Shown here piece by piece: positions 59,476-64,000 of a stretch of DNA of 64,000 nucleotides. How positions within the stretch are numbered: the first letter of the stretch is position 1; the number at the start of each line of letters is the position of its first letter. The stretch lies in contig NZ_BDCE01000019.1 of assembly GCF_001613345.1 (NCBI RefSeq), forward strand, positions 62,001 through 126,000. The letters are read 5' to 3'. The position numbers were made by a program, and so were the translations under genes. The notes beneath the pieces are model-generated. The model was not told the DNA's origin. It did not search any database and was given only the letters and a program-made list of their open reading frames with translations. The stretch is from Nocardia uniformis NBRC 13702 (GTDB lineage Bacteria > Actinomycetota > Actinomycetes > Mycobacteriales > Mycobacteriaceae).

Positions 59476-60764
59476 GCGACATCCACCGTCTCGATAATCG
59501 ACAACCACTGCGACACGATCTCGTTCACCCGATCTATACCTATCCCGCCGGTCGGTGAGTGGACCGAGTAGTGCACGCGCTGCACCCCGTCGTTCTGACT
59601 CGTACCGAGGAACATGCTCAGGTCGAATACCGTCAGGCGCGCCTGTTCGCGGGAATGCGCGCCCGGTATCCACACGCCGACATCACCGAGGAAGTTGAAG
59701 TAGAACTTCGGACCATTGAATTCGACTACGTGCGGCCAGTTCTCGGGCGCATGCCAGAAGAGCAGGGTGAAATCCTCGGGATTCTTCGGATAGTGGGCAA
59801 TGGCATCCTGCATGCGCTCGCCGCGGCTTCCGGCTACCGATTGCACCAGCCATGGATAGTCGTCGGAGAGCCAGGCGACCGTCCGGCTGAGGTCGGTGCC
59901 CGGGCGGAGTCGACTGTAGCGACCGTGCTTCTGCACCTGGATGGGACGGGCCCGGCCGGTGACATCCTCGATGGCCAAACCCAGTGCGACGAGCAGAATT
60001 CGGGTATACGACGCATCCAGCGCGGCGGGTAGTTCGTCGAGCAGACGCACCGCGAGAGATCCCTCGATTACACCGTCGAGGTAGGCGGATTCCGGTTCCG
60101 CCGGCCGGGTCGTCACATAGGGTTCGATATCGGTCGTCCCGAGCCAATAGTCCAACTCGCCGGTACGTGTTCGGGCGTATTCGTCCAGAAAAGCGGCCCA
60201 CTCCGAGGCGGTCGTCTGCTCCGGCAATAGCGAAATAGGTTCGCCCGCTTCCCATTGCCGAACGTAGGTCGCGACGTCATCCCACATCACCCAGGTGGCG
60301 ACGCCGTCAGTGGCGATGTGGTGAATGGTGAGCAGCAGAATATTGACGTCCGTAGACCGCGTCAGCAACGCCGCACACAGCACCCTGCCCGCGGGAGGAT
60401 CGAGCCGGGAGTTGTTCTCGGCGGTCTCCTCCTCCATCACCCGCTGGATCGATTCGGGACCCACATCCTCGATATCGATCACACGCACATCGATACTGGC
60501 GCTGTCGATTTCACCACCGGAGGGTGGTGCTACGAGACATGCGGCGTCCTCCCCATAGCTGTACCGACTCCGCAGTGACTCGTGATTGTCGATCAGCGCG
60601 TTCAGCAAATGCCGCGCTTGTTCCAACCCCATCGACACCGGTACCGGACAGGGGATGGTAATCCCGAATACGTCCGGATTCGGGTCCCAGGTCAGGAATT
60701 TCTTGGCGGCGGCGGTGAGCCGCCCGGGGCGCAGATTCGGTTGCTCCGAACGCGTTTCACTCAT
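59472..60764 (-). CDS. Stand-alone condensation-fold acyltransferase (PapA-like)
   Basis: 430 residues from the ATG at 60764; no Shine-Dalgarno is evident and the mRNA may be leaderless. The condensation-superfamily catalytic motif is intact: LTIHHIATDGVATWVMW (HHxxxDG). The later structural motif is FNFLGDVGVW rather than DFGWG. No carrier protein, adenylation or ketosynthase domain is attached or adjacent, so it acts in trans, as mycobacterial PapA acyltransferases do on sulfolipid, PDIM or trehalose lipids. First gene of the operon with two glycosyltransferases: an acylated glycolipid is the likely product. Confidence 0.85.
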   Translation of the reverse strand: MSETRSEQPNLRPGRLTAAAKKFLTWDPNPDVFGITIPCPVPVSMGLEQARHLLNALIDNHESLRSRYSYGEDAACLVAPPSGGEIDSASIDVRVIDIEDVGPESIQRVMEEETAENNSRLDPPAGRVLCAALLTRSTDVNILLLTIHHIATDGVATWVMWDDVATYVRQWEAGEPISLLPEQTTASEWAAFLDEYARTRTGELDYWLGTTDIEPYVTTRPAEPESAYLDGVIEGSLAVRLLDELPAALDASYTRILLVALGLAIEDVTGRARPIQVQKHGRYSRLRPGTDLSRTVAWLSDDYPWLVQSVAGSRGERMQDAIAHYPKNPEDFTLLFWHAPENWPHVVEFNGPKFYFNFLGDVGVWIPGAHSREQARLTVFDLSMFLGTSQNDGVQRVHYSVHSPTGGIGIDRVNEIVSQWLSIIETVDVA

Positions 60765-60982
60765 CAAGCCAATATTGGATGCGAAACTCCCCCGGGCAAC
60801 TCCTCGGGTACCCCAGTCAGGACCTCGCCATCTGCCCGGTACCACCGGCCGTATACCCACTGCTCGCCGGTACCACCGGCAGGGGCACCGGGTCGCCACG
60901 TAGCGGTATTCCTCCGCAGCCGAGGGACCGCATTACGCACCCTCGACCGACCACGCGCACCGATCCCGCACAGGCGAGCCCA

Positions 60983-61522
60983 CTACGTGGAGCGTCCCGG
61001 AGTGCACCCTTCGGATTCCGCGCTTCGTCGCCGGTCGACGGCGACCCCGCTATCAGCCGCATGACGAGGCGGCAGCGGGAGGTCACCGTGTGCGAGCGCG
61101 GCCACCTGGGCAGTCCAGCCGTCGGCGAGGGCGGCCAACCGGTGCCAGGCGGCATGTACGCGTTCGTCGGAAATGTCGACGGTGGAATGTATCAGGAGAT
61201 CGGCGTGGACATGAGCGGCCGCCATGCGGTCGATAATGCCGCCGAGTGACTCGGAACGCAGGGCGCGGGTCCGATACGTAAGTGTCGGTCGAGCGCTGAC
61301 CCAGCTGTCGATATCGGCGATGATTTCCATTCGGCAGCAGTCGATCTCGGCTGTTCGACCGGGTTCAGCGCGACGTCGGCGGTGGAGTTCGGCCAGCCCT
61401 GCCGCCGCGCGGACCACAGGGTGCCGTTCCGCCCGGTCACCATGGCCGCCGAACGCGGCCAGCAGGTCGCGCCAGTCCGGTAGCCGAGCGGGCACGCTCA
61501 TGCCACGCTCATGCGGAGACAT
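60983..61522 (-). CDS. DUF4254 protein
   Basis: 179 residues from the ATG at 61522, with AGGGAG six bases before it. RAAAGLAELHRRRR...GRTAEIDCCRMEIIADIDSWVS and ESLGGIIDRMAAAHVHADLL are the DUF4254 pattern, an all-alpha protein of unknown function common in Nocardia and Streptomyces. Its start overlaps the upstream gene by 14 bases, so they are one operon. Confidence 0.78.
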   Translation of the reverse strand: MSPHERGMSVPARLPDWRDLLAAFGGHGDRAERHPVVRAAAGLAELHRRRRAEPGRTAEIDCCRMEIIADIDSWVSARPTLTYRTRALRSESLGGIIDRMAAAHVHADLLIHSTVDISDERVHAAWHRLAALADGWTAQVAALAHGDLPLPPRHAADSGVAVDRRRSAESEGCTPGRST

Positions 61523-61973
61523 GACCGGCTCCCTGGAGTATCGCCAGGCGTACCGCACCCAGTACGACCGCGCGGTTCGGCAGGCGAAGTCGACCGGGTT
61601 CCGGTTCACATGCCCAGTGCCAACCGAGCGGGTAATCGGAAAGCGGCAGCATCACTCGGCCGCCCGGCTCGGGTACCGTAACGCCGTGCGCCAGTAGTCG
61701 GCGGCGAAGTTGTTGGGGAACAGTGTGATACGGAGCGGGCGGAGCGATCAGGAATGACCAGTTCCGATCGCGGGGATCGGCGACCGCGGGGGTGGCCGGT
61801 AGGTGCGATAGGTGGTCCCGAACAGATCGGCACAGCCGCTCGGGGAGACTGATCGCCTCGACGGTGGGCCCGACGGTGAGAAAGGGACGATCGGCGAACA
61901 GCTCCACCGGGAGCCCATAGCGCCCCCGCAGCAAGTGGGCCGATTCGTGTGGAGAACGGCAGGATTCGAACAT
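61509..61973 (-). CDS. Unknown protein in operon with DUF4254
   Basis: 154 residues from the ATG at 61973 with GGGAGG seven bases before it. Notable stretches are WSFLIAPPAPYHTVPQQLRRRLLAHGVTVPEPGGRVMLPLSDYPLGWHW and RAVVLGAVRLAI. These look like a regular alpha/beta domain but I cannot name it; similar small proteins beside DUF4254 genes are, from memory, frequent in Nocardia. No signal peptide. Confidence 0.65.
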   Translation of the reverse strand: MFESCRSPHESAHLLRGRYGLPVELFADRPFLTVGPTVEAISLPERLCRSVRDHLSHLPATPAVADPRDRNWSFLIAPPAPYHTVPQQLRRRLLAHGVTVPEPGGRVMLPLSDYPLGWHWACEPEPGRLRLPNRAVVLGAVRLAILQGAGHVSA

Positions 61974-62359
61974 CGCGATACCTCCCAAGGCAAGTGACGA
62001 GCACCCGGTACCCGGGGGGATCGGCGAATTTCGTGGACGACGCGAATGCAGACGAGGGGTTCGCGTCGAATCCGGGGCCGAGCCGACGGGCGGGTTGTCC
62101 AGACCCTGGTGCCGGGTGCGGAAATCATTGTGCGCCTGATAGTTCGCCGTCGGGGTGACGCACATATGGCCTGCGGGTGACAGACTGTAAAGCTAACTTT
62201 CCCGACGATGACCCCACCTTGGTGAGGTGGTTCACCGGTGCGGGGGCTGTTTATCTTCGGATGCACCGGCAGTACCGCGACGACCGCCGTATCGAGCAGG
62301 AAGGTGACCTATCGACGGAATTCAACTTGACCTGATAGGCAGTGCGGGCCGAACCGAAT
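61974..62359. other. Divergent region of about 390 bases
   Basis: A small hairpin (CCACCT/AGGTGG at 62212-62229) is the only structure seen. The region must contain the promoter of the minus-strand pair; no gene can be supported. Confidence 0.4.
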
Positions 62360-62373
62360 TGGAACGTGTTCTA
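62360..62373. promoter_or_regulatory. KstR-type box before the acyl-CoA dehydrogenase
   Basis: TGGAACGTGTTCTA fits the KstR consensus TNNAACNNGTTNNA exactly and extends into TATA-like DNA. It lies 42 bases before the ATG at 62416. A second palindrome GGAACCGTTCC (62381-62391) lies between but has the wrong spacing for KstR. Confidence 0.7.
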
Positions 62374-62415
62374 TATTTGAGGAACCGTTCCGGCAATCCC
62401 TCGGGAGTTCACGAC

Positions 62416-63636
62416 ATGTACAAGTGGTCCGACGAAGACCTGATGTTCCGCGACGCGCTGCGCGGGTTCATCGACAAGGAGCTCGCGCCGCACGTCGACC
62501 AGCTGGAAAGTGGTGCGCTGCCGCCGTTCGACATTATCCGCAAGCTGTACTCGACCTTCGGCCTGGACGAGATGGCGAGGGAGGGGCTCGAGAAGGCTCT
62601 CGCGCGGGAGGAGGCCGGGACCTCGGGCAAGCCGGGTGGCGGATTCAGCGGGGCGGGCAGTATGGGGGTCATTCTCAATAGCGAGCTGGCGGGGATCAGC
62701 CTCGGCCTGGTGGCGTCGATGGGGGTGAGTCTCGGGCTCGCCGTCGGCACCATCCGCAGTCGCGGCACGCTCGCGCAGAAGAAGCGGTGGCTGCCGGAGC
62801 TGGTCACCATGGCGAAGGTCGGCGCGTGGGCGATTACCGAACCCGACTCCGGATCGGACGCCTTCGGCGGTATGAAGTCCTATGTCCGCCGCGACGGGGC
62901 GGACTATATCCTCAACGGCCGCAAGACTTTTATCACCAATGGCCCGTACGCGGACGTGACCGTCGTCTACGCCAAACTGGACGAGGAAGACGGCGTCGAC
63001 CGACGCGACCGCAAGGTGCTGACATTCGTCCTGGACAAGGGCATGCCCGGTTTCGTCCAGAGCCCACCGTTCAAGAAGATGGGTATGAACTCCTCCCCCA
63101 CCGGCGAGCTGTTCTTCGACAATGTGCGCATTACCCCGGATCGGCTGCTCGGCGAGACCGAGAACCCCGCCAAAGGCGACGGAAAAGACAGTGCCAAAGA
63201 GTCTTTCGCCGCCGAACGCATCGGGATCGCCTCACTGGCGCTGGGCATCATCAACGAATGTCACCGGCTCTGCGTGGATTACGCGAAATCCCGCACGCTG
63301 TGGGGTAAGGACATCGGGCAGTTCCAGCTCATCCAGCTCAAGCTCGCTGAAATGGAAGTTGCCCGAATCAATGTGCAGAACATGGTGTTCAACGCCATCG
63401 AGCGCACCGCCGCAGGCGAGCAGGTCTCCCTCGCCGAGGCATCGGCCATGAAGCTGTACTCCTCCCGCGCCGCCACCGAGGTCGCCATGGAAGCGGTCCA
63501 GCTGTTCGGCGGCAATGGCTATATGACCGAGTACAAGGTGGAGCAGCTCGCCCGCGACGCCAAATCCCTGATGATCTACGCGGGCAGCAACGAAATCCAG
63601 GTCACCCACATCGCCAAGGGCCTGCTCGGCAGGTAG
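62416..63636 (+). CDS. Acyl-CoA dehydrogenase, probably in the KstR regulon
   Basis: 406 residues from the ATG at 62416 (MYKWSDEDLMF). WAITEPDSGSDAFGGMKSYV and FITNGPYADVTVVYA are the FAD/substrate motifs. At the C-terminus the usual catalytic YEGTNEIQ is YAGSNEIQ, with Ala in place of Glu; NGYMTEYKVEQLARDA may supply the base from another position, as in isovaleryl-type enzymes, or the protein may work as half of an alpha2beta2 heteromer as sterol side-chain dehydrogenases do. The KstR box supports a steroid or branched-lipid substrate. No partner subunit is in the window. Confidence 0.88.
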   Translation: MYKWSDEDLMFRDALRGFIDKELAPHVDQLESGALPPFDIIRKLYSTFGLDEMAREGLEKALAREEAGTSGKPGGGFSGAGSMGVILNSELAGISLGLVASMGVSLGLAVGTIRSRGTLAQKKRWLPELVTMAKVGAWAITEPDSGSDAFGGMKSYVRRDGADYILNGRKTFITNGPYADVTVVYAKLDEEDGVDRRDRKVLTFVLDKGMPGFVQSPPFKKMGMNSSPTGELFFDNVRITPDRLLGETENPAKGDGKDSAKESFAAERIGIASLALGIINECHRLCVDYAKSRTLWGKDIGQFQLIQLKLAEMEVARINVQNMVFNAIERTAAGEQVSLAEASAMKLYSSRAATEVAMEAVQLFGGNGYMTEYKVEQLARDAKSLMIYAGSNEIQVTHIAKGLLGR

Positions 63637-63651
63637 CGCGCGGCTCGTCGA

Positions 63652-64000
63652 TCAGAATGCGGGAACGTCACTGGTACTGGCGTTGCCGCCGATCGACGGC
63701 TGCAGGGTTATCTCCCAATCGGATCCGGCATCGAATGGGTCGTCGAACTTCGAGAAGTCGCGGTCGCGGGTGAAGGTGAGGGTGGCGTCGTCCCAATCCG
63801 TGCCGGACTTCAGGTAGACGAAATAGGTGCCCGCGATACCGCTGAGCGTGGCCTCGGAATTGGCCTGCACGTAGATCGTCGCCTGCGGCGCCTTGGGATC
63901 GCTATTGGTCACCACCACCGCGAAATCCGAGCTGTTGCCATTGACGATGGTCAGGTTCCCCGCCCCCACCAGGCCATCCTGTTGGACGATCTGGCCGTTC
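63652..64000 (-). CDS. C-terminal part of an unknown protein (cut by the window end)
   Basis: The frame stays open to base 64000, so only the last 115 or so residues are seen. They are rich in Asp, Ser, Thr and Asn with beta-strand patterns (NLTIVNGNSSDFAVVVTNSD; EATLSGIAGTYFVYLKSGTDWDDATLTFTRDRDF). It could be a surface or secreted beta protein. There is no cysteine. No family recognised. It converges on the acyl-CoA dehydrogenase. Confidence 0.55.
   Translation of the reverse strand, partial: NGQIVQQDGLVGAGNLTIVNGNSSDFAVVVTNSDPKAPQATIYVQANSEATLSGIAGTYFVYLKSGTDWDDATLTFTRDRDFSKFDDPFDAGSDWEITLQPSIGGNASTSDVPAF

Noticed and set aside
62381..62391. Second KstR-like palindrome GGAACCGTTCC
   Set aside because: The half-sites are one base apart instead of two, which does not fit the KstR consensus.
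1..64000. CRISPR array, tRNA, rRNA, insertion sequence or prophage
   Set aside because: No regularly spaced direct repeats, tRNA-like cloverleaf, rRNA sequence, transposase, integrase or phage structural gene was recognised on either strand.

Overview
The window is high-GC actinobacterial chromosome, most likely Nocardia or a close mycolic-acid relative. The evidence is a mycothiol S-conjugate amidase, an EmbR-type BTAD/FHA regulator, KstR-type regulator and operator sequences, many TetR regulators and acyl-CoA dehydrogenases, and a left-hand block whose order (Rv1083-like, mca, DUF4307, greA, metB, cbs, thiolase) matches from memory the M. tuberculosis Rv1074c-Rv1083 neighbourhood. I see no rRNA, tRNA, CRISPR array, insertion sequence or prophage. 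The first and last genes are cut by the window edges.

Layout. 0-18 kb is largely core: a TROVE/Ro60 RNA-binding protein, mca, greA, metB, a glutaryl-CoA-dehydrogenase-like enzyme, a mechanosensitive channel, a secreted lytic transglycosylase with a long structured leader, an AbrB-type membrane protein, cbs, a thiolase and a Bax-inhibitor-1 family protein. 18-28 kb holds an F420-type oxidoreductase, an rRNA-methyltransferase-like protein, an MFS exporter, a DUF885 peptidase, RNase Z, a DUF6153/DUF305 pair and an amino-acid permease. 28.6-36 kb is a catabolic-looking cluster: Zn-alcohol dehydrogenase, Baeyer-Villiger-type monooxygenase, HSL-type esterase, KstR-like TetR, SDR, cytochrome P450 and a second TetR. 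The gene types fit hydroxylation, oxidation to a ketone, Baeyer-Villiger insertion and ester hydrolysis. A KstR-type box lies before the P450, and another lies before the acyl-CoA dehydrogenase at 62.4 kb.

37-39.7 kb is a tight three-gene operon encoding a Tat-exported two-domain multicopper oxidase, a ZIP-family metal transporter with an extra extracytoplasmic domain, and a Tat-exported Rieske protein. It resembles a ferroxidase-permease pair built from different parts and is the best candidate here for an undescribed system. 39.7-54.6 kb is accessory: regulators, an erythromycin-esterase-fold protein lacking expected catalytic residues, a large MalT-like LuxR regulator, a MarR/VOC pair with twin operators, and a toxin-antitoxin module whose antitoxin looks like a Phd-HicB fusion under a striking palindrome. 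54.9-64 kb has a lysine-less ParA-like protein, TerC, an operon of a free-standing condensation-fold acyltransferase with two tandem glycosyltransferases, a DUF4254 pair and an acyl-CoA dehydrogenase.

Across the window nine intergenic sites carry copies of one dispersed inverted-repeat element. Most have two arms in opposite orientation, and each arm is itself a short hairpin. All functions are read from sequence and memory of families; no database search was run.
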